From CAIUGU01 sp965279735 (GTDB taxonomy: Bacteria; Pseudomonadota; Gammaproteobacteria; Steroidobacterales; Steroidobacteraceae): a stretch of 64,000 nt of DNA. This document shows, piece after piece, positions 25,947-35,500 of this stretch. Every line of letters begins with the position of its first letter. The stretch's first letter is position 1. The stretch is from positions 1,674,001 to 1,738,000 of the forward strand of contig OZ257260.1 of the NCBI GenBank assembly GCA_965279735.1, read 5' to 3'. The notes below the pieces were generated by a model. That model had not been told where the DNA came from. It was given only the letters and a program-made list of their open reading frames with translations, and ran no database searches. Both the position numbers and the translations under genes were made by a program.

Positions 25947-28394
25947 ATGGGCTTGAGCGTCGCTTCAGGGAACCCCCCGGACCAGCAGCTTTTTGGCGGG
26001 GTTTTCGCGCGTCTGGAGGGGCGCCCTGCAGTGCAATCCGTCCTGGCGCTCTGCCTGTTCGCAATCGCGTTCTATTTCGCCTACCGCTATGCGATGACAT
26101 TCAGTCATGCGACGGCGGCACCCTTCTGGTTTCCGGATTCGGTCCTGCTCTGCACTTTCCTGCTGGTCCGGCCCCGATGGTGGTGGCTGTTCCTGCTATC
26201 CACCCTGCCGATCCGACTCCTGGTCGCGGTCCCTCCTGGCACTCCTTCATGGTTCCTGATCTGTGCTTTCGGCATAGACAGTTCACGGGCCGTCATCGCC
26301 GCACTGTTGTTGCGTCGCTTCCTCGCGGATCCGATCCGCTTCGGCACCGTGCGGGAATTCGGGATCTACTGTGCCGTAGCCGTGCTGTTGGTCCCTGCAG
26401 TGGGCGCGCTGGGCGGCGCGGCGATGCGGCAGGTGCTGGGCAACGACTACTGGATGAGCTGGTCGCAGTGGTTTCTCGGGGATGCGCTCGCGAATCTCAT
26501 TATTACTCCCGTCCTTTTCTACTGGGTTTTGCGTCCAGCGCAGCCCCGCGATCTTGCACCTGTGCGCTGGTTTGAGGTGGCCCTGCTGACATGCGGGCTT
26601 CTCGTGAGCACTTCGCTCGCATTCGACGAAGCGTCAAGCGGGCTAGGTTTCGCCGATGCCCGCTCGTATGCGCCCATTCCCTTCCTCTTCTGGGCCGCCA
26701 TCCGCTTCGGAATGTTCGGCGCTTCAGGTGCCGTGGGCCTGCTCTCGGTTGCCGCCGTCGCCGCCGCACTTTCCGGCCGTGGTCCCTTTGCCGGCCGCTC
26801 GCCGGGCGACACTGCGGAGAGTCTGCAGCAGTTCCTGCTATTGCGGGCGGCACCGCTCTATGTGGTCGCAGTGCTGATCGAACAGATGAGGGAGGTGGAA
26901 CGTTCCCTGAGGGAAAGCGAACAGCGCTTCCGCTACCTGGCCGATACCGCCCCGGTGTTCATCTGGATGACAGGCACTGACAGGCTCTGCGAGTTCTTCA
27001 ACAAGGGCTGGCTCGACTTCACTGGGCGTACCCTTGAGCAGGAGTCCGGCTTCGGCTGGACCGAGGGCGTACATCCTGATGACCTCCTGAATTGCATTGA
27101 CGAATACCACGCCCGCTTCGATGCGCGGGAACCCTTCCAGGTTGACTACCGGATGCGCCGGTACGACGGTCACTATCGCTGGATTCTCGGTACAGGAGTG
27201 CCGCGATTCGGGGCGAAGGGCGAATTCCTGGGATATATCGGCTCGGCCATCGACGTGACCGATCGGCGCGCGCAGGAAGCCGCCTTGCGCGAGAGCGAAG
27301 AACGGTACCGGGAAGTGGTCGAAAGCCAGACTGATTTCGTCTGCCGTTTTCTTCCAGACATGACTCTGACTTTCGTCAACGCGGCCTATTGCAGGTTCTT
27401 CGAACGGGCGCGCGAAGACCTTCTCGGAACCAGGCTCGCAGTTTTTGCTCCGGAAAGCGCGCGGGCTTTCGACGAGAGCCGTAATGCGCCGGTGGGGATG
27501 CGGCAGGAACCTTACGTCTGGGATTGCGAAGTGCTGCGAGGCGGCAGCCTCTGCTGGCAACACTGGGTCTGCCACGCCATCTTCGGCACGGATGGTCAAT
27601 TACGCGAATACCAAGCCATCGGGCATGACATCACTGATCGAAAACATGCTGAAGAATCGGATCGGAAGCTGGCCCATGGCTCGCGACTGGCGGCACTGGG
27701 CGAACTGACAGCGATGGTGGCCCACGAAATCAATCAGCCGCTATCTGCCATCCTTAACAACGCCGAGGCAGCGGAAATGCTGCTCGATCGCCCTGATCCA
27801 CCGCTGGACGAAATCCGCCAGATCCTGGCGGACATCTGCAGGGACGATACCCGCGCCTATGAGGCCATCCGCAGCATCCGCACCCTGATGCAGAAGCGGG
27901 AAGTGAAGTTGCAGCCTGTCGATCTCAACCAGACGGTAACCGATGTCTTGCGTCTTGCCGCAGGAGATGCGTTGAGCAGGCGTGTTCACATCAGGCACGA
28001 ACTTGCCGGGGAACTCCCGCCTGTCACCGCGGACCGCGCCTATCTCGAGCAGGTACTGCTGAATCTCATCGTGAACGGCATGGATGCGATGAAAGAGACC
28101 AGTGAGCTGGCGCGTCAGCTTACGGTGCAGACCAGACATAACGGCGCTGACAGCGTGGAAGTCGTGGTCATGGACTGCGGTCACGGCATTCCGGCCGACA
28201 AGCTTCCGCAGCTCTTCGATTCCTTCTTCACGACCAAGCCGGACGGCATGGGACTGGGACTTTCGCTGGCGCGCTCGGTCATCCAGGCTCATCAGGGGCG
28301 TATCTGGGCGGAAAATCGCGAAGGCGGAGGCGCTGCGTTCCACTTCACGATCCGCGCTGCGACGGATCGGCCCATCGTCCGGATGGAAGCGTAG
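25947..28394 (+). CDS. MASE1-PAS-PAS sensor histidine kinase
   Basis: 815 residues. About eight transmembrane helices of a MASE1 domain to residue 310 (PFWFPDSVLLC, WFLGDALANLIITPVL), then two PAS domains (about 325-450 and 455-580; the first has ESEQRFRYLADTAPVFIWM), then a kinase of the HEINQPLSAI type (FixL/DctB/ThiS group). N box NLIVNGMDAM and G boxes DCGHGIP, GMGLGLS are intact. The receiver gene begins 52 bases downstream. MASE1 is a membrane input domain of unknown ligand. ATG chosen; the preceding gene ends 104 bases upstream. Confidence 0.92.
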   Translation: MGLSVASGNPPDQQLFGGVFARLEGRPAVQSVLALCLFAIAFYFAYRYAMTFSHATAAPFWFPDSVLLCTFLLVRPRWWWLFLLSTLPIRLLVAVPPGTPSWFLICAFGIDSSRAVIAALLLRRFLADPIRFGTVREFGIYCAVAVLLVPAVGALGGAAMRQVLGNDYWMSWSQWFLGDALANLIITPVLFYWVLRPAQPRDLAPVRWFEVALLTCGLLVSTSLAFDEASSGLGFADARSYAPIPFLFWAAIRFGMFGASGAVGLLSVAAVAAALSGRGPFAGRSPGDTAESLQQFLLLRAAPLYVVAVLIEQMREVERSLRESEQRFRYLADTAPVFIWMTGTDRLCEFFNKGWLDFTGRTLEQESGFGWTEGVHPDDLLNCIDEYHARFDAREPFQVDYRMRRYDGHYRWILGTGVPRFGAKGEFLGYIGSAIDVTDRRAQEAALRESEERYREVVESQTDFVCRFLPDMTLTFVNAAYCRFFERAREDLLGTRLAVFAPESARAFDESRNAPVGMRQEPYVWDCEVLRGGSLCWQHWVCHAIFGTDGQLREYQAIGHDITDRKHAEESDRKLAHGSRLAALGELTAMVAHEINQPLSAILNNAEAAEMLLDRPDPPLDEIRQILADICRDDTRAYEAIRSIRTLMQKREVKLQPVDLNQTVTDVLRLAAGDALSRRVHIRHELAGELPPVTADRAYLEQVLLNLIVNGMDAMKETSELARQLTVQTRHNGADSVEVVVMDCGHGIPADKLPQLFDSFFTTKPDGMGLGLSLARSVIQAHQGRIWAENREGGGAAFHFTIRAATDRPIVRMEA

Positions 28395-28446
28395 GACGAA
28401 AGTCCAACTTCCGGCGCGCCACCCCGCGAGAGCCAAATGCCTCGCA

Positions 28447-28842
28447 ATGGTGATCTCCCGGCCACTGATTGCAATCGTCGACGATGAGGAATCCGTCAGG
28501 CTTGCGCTCGCCAGAATGCTGCGCGCATCGCTTTTCAAGGTGGATGTCTTCGAGAGCGGCGAAGAATTCCTGCACTCGTTGTGGACTTCGCGCCCGGACT
28601 GCGTGGTGCTGGATTTCCAGATGCCCGGCCTCACCGCCCACGATGTGCAGCTTGCCCTGAAGGAAGCGGAGATCAGTCTGCCGATCATCGTCGTCACGGC
28701 GCACGACGAACTCGCCTTGCGGGAGCGATGCCTGGCCAATGGTGCCTTTGCCTATCTCGCCAAACCTTTACCTCGCAAGGATCTCATTGCGGCGATCAAC
28801 CTGGCCGTCAGCCAGCACCTTCTCGCCAGCAAACCTGCGTAA
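28447..28842 (+). CDS. Stand-alone response-regulator receiver (FixJ-like receiver)
   Basis: 131 residues, receiver only. IVDDEE at the start, phosphorylation site in CVVLDFQMPG, VVTAHDE and the lysine in LAKPLP. It resembles the receiver of FixJ/NarL-type regulators, but the reading frame ends right after the domain, with no DNA-binding part. It probably acts by protein contact or as a phosphate sink for the kinase just upstream. Confidence 0.88.
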   Translation: MVISRPLIAIVDDEESVRLALARMLRASLFKVDVFESGEEFLHSLWTSRPDCVVLDFQMPGLTAHDVQLALKEAEISLPIIVVTAHDELALRERCLANGAFAYLAKPLPRKDLIAAINLAVSQHLLASKPA

Positions 28843-28957
28843 GTCCCTGCACAAAGCGGCCCCGGTACTGCGGATGTTTCAAACAACCGGCAGGCGAACG
28901 TAAATCGGGTGCCGTCTGCCTGCCTCGACACTCGTTCTGCAAAAATAATTTGGGTGC

Positions 28958-31342
28958 TCATCGCCCGGCTCCTCCCGCTGCGGCCGGCCACTTCCACTGC
29001 CGGATCTCGGGCATGTCTTCACCGTGTTTCACTATATGCAGCCGATGCTCCACCAGCTTGTCCTTGAGCAATCGCTTGACTGCAATGCCCTTGTCGCCGG
29101 TCTGTGGCAACCGGTCGATGGCGTCCATGACGAGGTGAAAGCGGTCCATGTCGTTGAGCACCGTCATGTCGAACGGCGTGGTAATGGTGCCCTCTTCCTT
29201 GTAGCCGCGTACATGGAAGTTCCCGTGATTGGTCCGGCGATAGGTCAGCCGGTGAATCAGCCACGGATAGGCATGGAAGGCAAAAATCACCGGCTTGTCT
29301 TTGGTGAACAGCTCGTCGAACTCCCTGTCTGTCAACCCATGCGGATGTTCGGTGTGACCTTGCAGCTTCATGAGGTCGACGACGTTCACCACGCGCACCT
29401 TCAGCTCCGGAAGATGTTCGCGGAGAATCGCGACGGCGGCGAGTGTTTCGAGCGTCGGCACGTCCCCACAGCACGCCATGACGACATCGGGCGAAAGTCC
29501 GTCGTCGCTGCTGGCCCATGTCCAGATGCCAATGCCAGCGCCGCAATGCCTGACTGCTTCGTCCATCGTCAACCACTGGGGCGCAGGATGCTTGCCGGCG
29601 ATCACGACGTTGACGTAGTGGCGGCTCCGCAGGCAATGATCCATTACCGACAGCAGGCAGTTCGCATCGGGCGGCAGATAGACGCGGACGACCTCTGCTT
29701 TCTTGTTCACCACGTGATCAATGAACCCGGGATCCTGGTGCGTGAAGCCGTTGTGATCCTGGCGCCAGACGTGGGACGCGAGCAGATAGTTGAGAGACGC
29801 GATCTTCCGCCGCCACGGCAGTCCGGAGGTGACCTTCAGCCATTTCGCGTGCTGGTTGAACATCGAATCGACGATATGGATGAAAGCTTCATAGCAATTG
29901 AACAGCCCGTGCCGTCCGGTGAGCAGGTAGCCCTCGAGCCAGCCCTCGCACTGGTGCTCGCTCAGCATTTCCATCACGCGGCCGGTGGGAGCCAGAAACT
30001 CGTCTCCGGGCACCGTCGCGGCATTCCATTGCCGCTGCGTCACTTCAAAGAGCGCCTCGAGTCCATTGGATGCCGTCTCGTCCGGGCCAAACACACGGAA
30101 ATTCCGTTGCGTCTGATTCGACCGGACCACATCGCGCAGGAAGCGTCCGAATACGCGGGTATCCCCGATGCCGCGAATGCCCGGCGCAGGCACTTCCACC
30201 GCGTAGTCGCGAAAATCCGGCAAGCGCAAATCGCGCAACAGCATGCCGCCGTTGGCATGCGGATTCGCGCCCATGCGTCGGTCGCCTGCAGGCGCGAGCG
30301 CAGCGAGTTCCGGCTTCAATCGACCCTCGTTGTCGAACAGCTCCTCTGGCCGGTAGCTGCGCAGCCATTCCTCAAGCAGCTGCAGATGTTCCGGGTGCGC
30401 AGCCGGATCGGAGATCGGCACCTGGTGCGAGCGGAAGGTACCTTCGATCTGGCGGCCATCGACCACTTTCGGCCCCGTCCACCCCTTCGGCGAATTCAGG
30501 ATGATCATCGGCCAGCGGGGGCGTGCACGGTTGCCATTCACGCGAGCGTCCTGCTGGATTGTCCTGATCTCATTCATGCACCGATCGAGCGTTGTGGCCA
30601 TGGCCTCGTGCATCAGTCCGGGCTCATGTCCCTCGACAAAGTACGGAGTCCAGCCATAGCCGCGGAAAAGCTGCTCGAGTTCCTCGCGGGTGATGCGAGC
30701 CAACACCGTCGGATTGGCAATCTTGTAGCCATTCAAATGCAGGATGGGCAGGACAGCGCCATCCGTTGCCGCATCGAGATATTTATTGGAATGCCACGCA
30801 GTCGCCAGCGGGCCGGTTTCAGCCTCGCCGTCGCCGACCACGCACGCCACTACCAGCGCGGGATTGTCGAAGACCGCACCAAAGGCATGGCTGAGCGAAT
30901 AGCCGAGTTCACCGCCCTCGTGGATAGATCCGGGACATTCCGGAGAAACATGACTTGGAATGCCGCCCGGAAACGAGAACTGGGTAAACAGCTTCCTGAG
31001 TCCGGCCTCATCCTGACTGATGTCCGGGTACACCTCGCTGTAGGTGCCTTCGAGATAAGTGTTGCCGACGATGGCCGGCCCCCCATGCCCGGGACCGGAA
31101 ACGTAGAGCATCTGCACGTCGTACTTACTGATGACGCGATTCAGGTGCACGTAGATGAAATTCTGTCCGGGAGTCGTCCCCCAGTGACCCAGCAGCATCC
31201 GCTTGATATCCGTGAGGGCCAGCGGCCGCTTCAGCAACGGGTTGTCGCAGAGATACATCTGCCCGACAGAAAGGTAATTGGCCGCCCGCCAGTACGCATC
31301 CATCTTCTGTAATAGCTCGGGAGTCAATGTCGCGGTATTCAT
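28958..31342 (-). CDS. xfp: Phosphoketolase (xylulose-5-P/fructose-6-P)
   Basis: 794 residues, full length for the family. It cleaves xylulose-5-P or fructose-6-P with phosphate to give acetyl phosphate and an aldose phosphate, using thiamine diphosphate. Seen: LLGHWGTTPGQNFIYVHLNR, GPGHGGPA, VVGDGEAETGPLATAWH with the ThDP-magnesium motif, YLDAATDGAVLPILHLNG, DHNGFTHQDPG, and the C-terminal RRTNHGNFHVRGYKEEGTITTPFD split over the last domain. It follows ackA by nine bases, so the acetyl phosphate made is turned to acetate plus ATP. Confidence 0.95.
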   Translation of the reverse strand: MNTATLTPELLQKMDAYWRAANYLSVGQMYLCDNPLLKRPLALTDIKRMLLGHWGTTPGQNFIYVHLNRVISKYDVQMLYVSGPGHGGPAIVGNTYLEGTYSEVYPDISQDEAGLRKLFTQFSFPGGIPSHVSPECPGSIHEGGELGYSLSHAFGAVFDNPALVVACVVGDGEAETGPLATAWHSNKYLDAATDGAVLPILHLNGYKIANPTVLARITREELEQLFRGYGWTPYFVEGHEPGLMHEAMATTLDRCMNEIRTIQQDARVNGNRARPRWPMIILNSPKGWTGPKVVDGRQIEGTFRSHQVPISDPAAHPEHLQLLEEWLRSYRPEELFDNEGRLKPELAALAPAGDRRMGANPHANGGMLLRDLRLPDFRDYAVEVPAPGIRGIGDTRVFGRFLRDVVRSNQTQRNFRVFGPDETASNGLEALFEVTQRQWNAATVPGDEFLAPTGRVMEMLSEHQCEGWLEGYLLTGRHGLFNCYEAFIHIVDSMFNQHAKWLKVTSGLPWRRKIASLNYLLASHVWRQDHNGFTHQDPGFIDHVVNKKAEVVRVYLPPDANCLLSVMDHCLRSRHYVNVVIAGKHPAPQWLTMDEAVRHCGAGIGIWTWASSDDGLSPDVVMACCGDVPTLETLAAVAILREHLPELKVRVVNVVDLMKLQGHTEHPHGLTDREFDELFTKDKPVIFAFHAYPWLIHRLTYRRTNHGNFHVRGYKEEGTITTPFDMTVLNDMDRFHLVMDAIDRLPQTGDKGIAVKRLLKDKLVEHRLHIVKHGEDMPEIRQWKWPAAAGGAGR

Positions 31343-31351
31343 CGTTGACCT

Positions 31352-32554
31352 CTATGCCTTTTGCGTCAAACCCAGCAGGCGGCTCACGGACCGGGCAATC
31401 ATGAGTTCTTCGTCTGTCCGGATGACTCGCACGGTGACGCTGCTCGTCGAAGACGAAATGACTGCTGCGTTCTGCAGATTGCTCTGCCTGTCGATTCCAA
31501 TGCCCAGAAAGCCGAGTTCTTCGCAAATGCGTTCGCGAATCGAGGGCGCGTTCTCGCCGATGCCCCCTGCAAAGACCAGAGTGTCGACACCACTGAGTGC
31601 GGCAGCGAAGGAGCCGATCCATTTCCTTGCCTGGTAACAGAACAGCGCCACCGCTTCGGCAGCACGGGGCTCGGTGCTCTCCTGCGCCAGCAGGTCGCGA
31701 AGATCGGAACTGATTCCGGAAACACCCAGCAGCCCGGACGCGTGACTGACCATCTGCTGAAATTGAGCAGGGGTCATTTGTTCCGTTTGCGCAAGGTAGT
31801 GAACCAGTCCCGGATCCAGGTCGCCTGAACGCGTGCTCATCATCAATCCTGACGTCGGCGTGAATCCCATGCTGGTGTCGACGCCGATTCCCTCCTTGAC
31901 TGCGGCCATGCTCGCACCGTTGCCGAGATGCGCCAGGATCACGCGACCCCGCACTGCCGCCGGATCCTGCAGACGTGCAAGCTCCTCCATGAGGTACGAG
32001 TAGGAAAGGCCATGAAACCCGTAACGCTCCACGCCCGCAGCCTGGTAGCGGAAGGGTATCGGCAGCACCTTTGCCACTCGCGGCATGCCACTATGGAACG
32101 CAGTATCGAAGCATGCGATCTGTGGCAGCTCCGGATAGCGTTCCTGAATCGCCGTCATCAGCCCGATCGCAAAGGGCATGTGCTCCGGATCAAGTTGAAT
32201 GAGCTGCTGCAATTCAGCGAATAACGTCGGCGTCAGCAACTCCGGCGCAGAGTGCGTCAGGCCATGCACCACCCGGTGGCCGACGGCTTCGATGGGCAGT
32301 GACTTCGACTGCTCCCCCAGCCACTCAAGCAGCCAGTTCGCAGCAGCCCTGTGATCGGCAATCTCGATGCCCCGGCTCTCCACTGTTTCGCCTGTCGCGC
32401 CCCGGATGAGCAGCTGCGCACGCCCAAATCCAATGCGGTCTATCTTGCCGCGCGTTAGAAGAAGCAGCGCTTCGCCGGCTTCATACAGGGCAAAGCGAAG
32501 CGTAGATGAGCCCGCATTGATCGTCAGAATTCGGACCGGCAAGTTGCGTTTCAA
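31352..32554 (-). CDS. ackA: Acetate kinase
   Basis: 400 residues. Converts acetyl phosphate and ADP to acetate and ATP. Signature regions: TINAGSSTLRFAL, ERYGFHGLSYSYL, HLGNGASMAAVKEG, DTSMGFTPTSGLMMSTRSGDLDP and FAGGIGENAPSIRERIC. The start is TTG after GAGGCG; a TTG 12 bases in is an alternative. It lies 14 bases after the glucan synthase gene and 9 before xfp, placing it in the middle of the operon. Confidence 0.95.
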   Translation of the reverse strand: MKRNLPVRILTINAGSSTLRFALYEAGEALLLLTRGKIDRIGFGRAQLLIRGATGETVESRGIEIADHRAAANWLLEWLGEQSKSLPIEAVGHRVVHGLTHSAPELLTPTLFAELQQLIQLDPEHMPFAIGLMTAIQERYPELPQIACFDTAFHSGMPRVAKVLPIPFRYQAAGVERYGFHGLSYSYLMEELARLQDPAAVRGRVILAHLGNGASMAAVKEGIGVDTSMGFTPTSGLMMSTRSGDLDPGLVHYLAQTEQMTPAQFQQMVSHASGLLGVSGISSDLRDLLAQESTEPRAAEAVALFCYQARKWIGSFAAALSGVDTLVFAGGIGENAPSIRERICEELGFLGIGIDRQSNLQNAAVISSSTSSVTVRVIRTDEELMIARSVSRLLGLTQKA

Positions 32555-32568
32555 GGTGGGCGCCTCGT

Positions 32569-35500
32569 CTAACCCAGGGTGACTCGCACCTGGTGAGTGA
32601 TGCCGTCATCCATCAAGCTGATGCGGGCCTCGCTGCCCGGGAGGATGATTCCATCCAGCTCAGTACGGATGACGCCGCGACTTACGCCTTCGGGATTTTC
32701 CACCGTGATCTCGTAGCGCGTCGAACGGTACCGGTAGAAGATCTCGAATCGCGGCCAGTTCACCGGTATGCACGGATCGATCAGCAATTGCCCACCCTGC
32801 TGCTGGAAACCGAGGATCGACTCGAGCCCCGCGCGGTACATCCAGCCCGCCGACCCGGTGTACCACGTCCATCCGCCGCGGCCGACATGGGGCGCAACAG
32901 AATAGACATCCGCGGCCACGACATACGGCTCCACCTTGTAGCGACGCAAGCGCGTGCGCGTACTCGTGCGATTGACCGGATTGAGCATGCCGAACAGTTC
33001 TGCCGCCTTGTCGCCTTGCCCCAGCTTCGCGAACGCAATGACAGACCAGGCCGCCGCATGGGTGTATTGACCGCCGTTTTCCCGCAGGCCGGGCGGATAA
33101 CCCTTCACGTAGCCGGGATCCAATGGAGTCCGATCGAAGGGAGGCGTGAACAACAACGCCAATCCATCCTCTCGCCGGATCAGCTGATCATCGACCGCGG
33201 CCATTGCCTGGGCAGCGCGCAACGAATCTGCTGCGCCTGAAATGACGCTCCACGATTGCGCGATTGAATCGATACGGCACTCGTCACTCGCTGCAGACCC
33301 GAACGGCGTCCCATCGTCGAAGTAGCCGCGGCGGTACCATGCTCCGTCCCACCCGGTCCGCTCGAGTGCTTTTCGCAATAGTCTCGCCGCTGCAGTCCAC
33401 CGGGCCGCGCGCGCCAGATCATTCCGGCTGATCGCGACCGCACTGAACCCTGACAAGGTTACGTGCAGAAACCACCCCAGCCAGATGCTCTCGCCCCGGC
33501 CCAGTTCGCCAACGCGATTCATGCCATCGTTCCAGTCGCCTGTACCGATCAGCGGCAAGCCATGCGCGCCGGTGGCAAGACTGTCGTCCAGCCCGCGCGC
33601 GCAGTGTTCATAGAACGTAGCGCCATCGTCACTGATGAGAGGCAGGAAGTATGCATCGTGCTCGCCCGCTTCCAGGCTCGCGCCTTCGATGAACATCACT
33701 CTCTCGTCCAGCACTGCGAGATCATTCGTGACCTTCAGATAATGCGTAGCCGCGTAGGCCAGCCATATCCTGTCATCGGAGATGCGGGTCCGCACTCCCT
33801 GCCCTGTCGGTGGCAACCACCAGTGCTGAACATCCCCTTGCGGGAATTGCCGTCCTGCGGCACGCAGGAGATGCTCCCGCGTCAGCTCGGGTTTCGCGAG
33901 GATTATCGCCATGCCGTCCTGGAGCTGATCGCGAAATCCATACGCACCGCTCGCCTGGTAGAAAGCCGAACGCGCCCAGATGCGGCAGACCAGCGTCTGG
34001 TAAAGCAGCCAGCGATTGAGCATGAGATCGAATGACCGGTCGGGCGTCTTGACCTGGACCGTTCCGAGCACCTCGTCCCAGTGATCGACAACCTTCTGAT
34101 AGACGTCATCGAGATCAGCCGATCGATAGCGCGTGAGCAATGCCTGGGCTTCGCCAGCGGAGGATGCTTCACCGAGGAAGAAGACAATCTCGGTTGCTTC
34201 TCCGGCCTTGAGCTCGAACCGGGTCTTCAGGGCCGAACAGGGATCGAGGCCCGCGCCGGTCCGCCCGGAAAAGGACCGGGTGCTGGCGAGCGCTGCCGGG
34301 AGATCCAGACGACCATGCCGGCCGAGAAACTCCTGCCGGTCGGCCGTCCATTCAGTCTGCTTCCCGGCGAGATCCGCAAACGCGACACGCGAGCCAAAGG
34401 TCCCGTGCCAGGGATTGCGGGCGAACAAGGCACCGCTCACCGGATCCAGCTCGGTGACGATGAAGGGCGCCGATGCGCCTCGCGTGGTGCCCAGAACCCA
34501 TTCGACATACGCGGTGACCGAGAGTCGCCGCGTCCGCAGCGATGTGTTGTGGATTTTCAGCCGGCAGATCTTGATCGGGTCTTCGAGCGGCACATACAGC
34601 AGAAGATCGAGCGCAATACCGCGAGCGCTGTGCTCAAAGCGGCTGTAGCCTTGCCCGTGGCGAACCTGGTACGGAGTGCTCTCGTCACGAAACGGTGCGC
34701 TGGTCGGTCCCCATACTTCACCTGTCTGTTCATCACGGAGGTAGAGCACTTCGCCCGGCCTGTCTGCCACGGGATCGTTCGACCACTGCGTCAGCTGGTT
34801 CTCACGGCTGTTCACCGACCACGTATAACCGCCCCCTTCCACCGCGACCTGAAAGCCGAACTGCGCGTTCGCAATGACATTGATCCATGGTGCTGGCGTC
34901 GACTGTCCCGCATCCAGGCTCGTCATGTACTCGCGGCCATCAGCCGTAAAACCGCCGATCCCGTTGAAGAACTCGAGATCCTCCGGAAAGCTTGCGCGCT
35001 CCAGCGGCTCCACAGCTAACCGGCGCTGGGGCAAACGCACAGGCCCTGCATGCAGTGCGGCCCGGCGTTCGACCTGATCAGCGAGGCTGCCCCGCTGCCC
35101 CACGAACACGACACGGGCGATCGAAGACAGCAACAATCGTGTCTCCGACGAAATCAGATCAGTACGCAACACGAACACCGAGCCTTTCGCGCCAGCGCCT
35201 CTGTCCATGCTCACCGGTGGCCGGGCCTGGCTCGTGCGCACCGCGGTCTCGAGCGCAATCTGCAGGTCCTGCACATACGACGAACCGCGCTCGTTGAGGA
35301 TCACGAGATCTACGGCCAGTTGCTTCAATCGCCAGTATTCGTGGGCCTGGAGGAGCTGCCGCACGATGGCAATGTCCTCCACGTGATCGATTCGAAGCAG
35401 CAACACGGGAAGATCGCCCGAGATGCCGAGCGACCACAGGGCTGACTGCGGACCGCTGCCTCGTTGCACGGTGTCAGAAGACGGACGCATGGATCCATCG

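Noticed and set aside
29024..31312. 762-codon open frame antisense to the phosphoketolase gene
   Set aside because: The opposite strand encodes a full-length phosphoketolase; the antisense frame is open only because of high-GC codon bias and has no recognisable domain.
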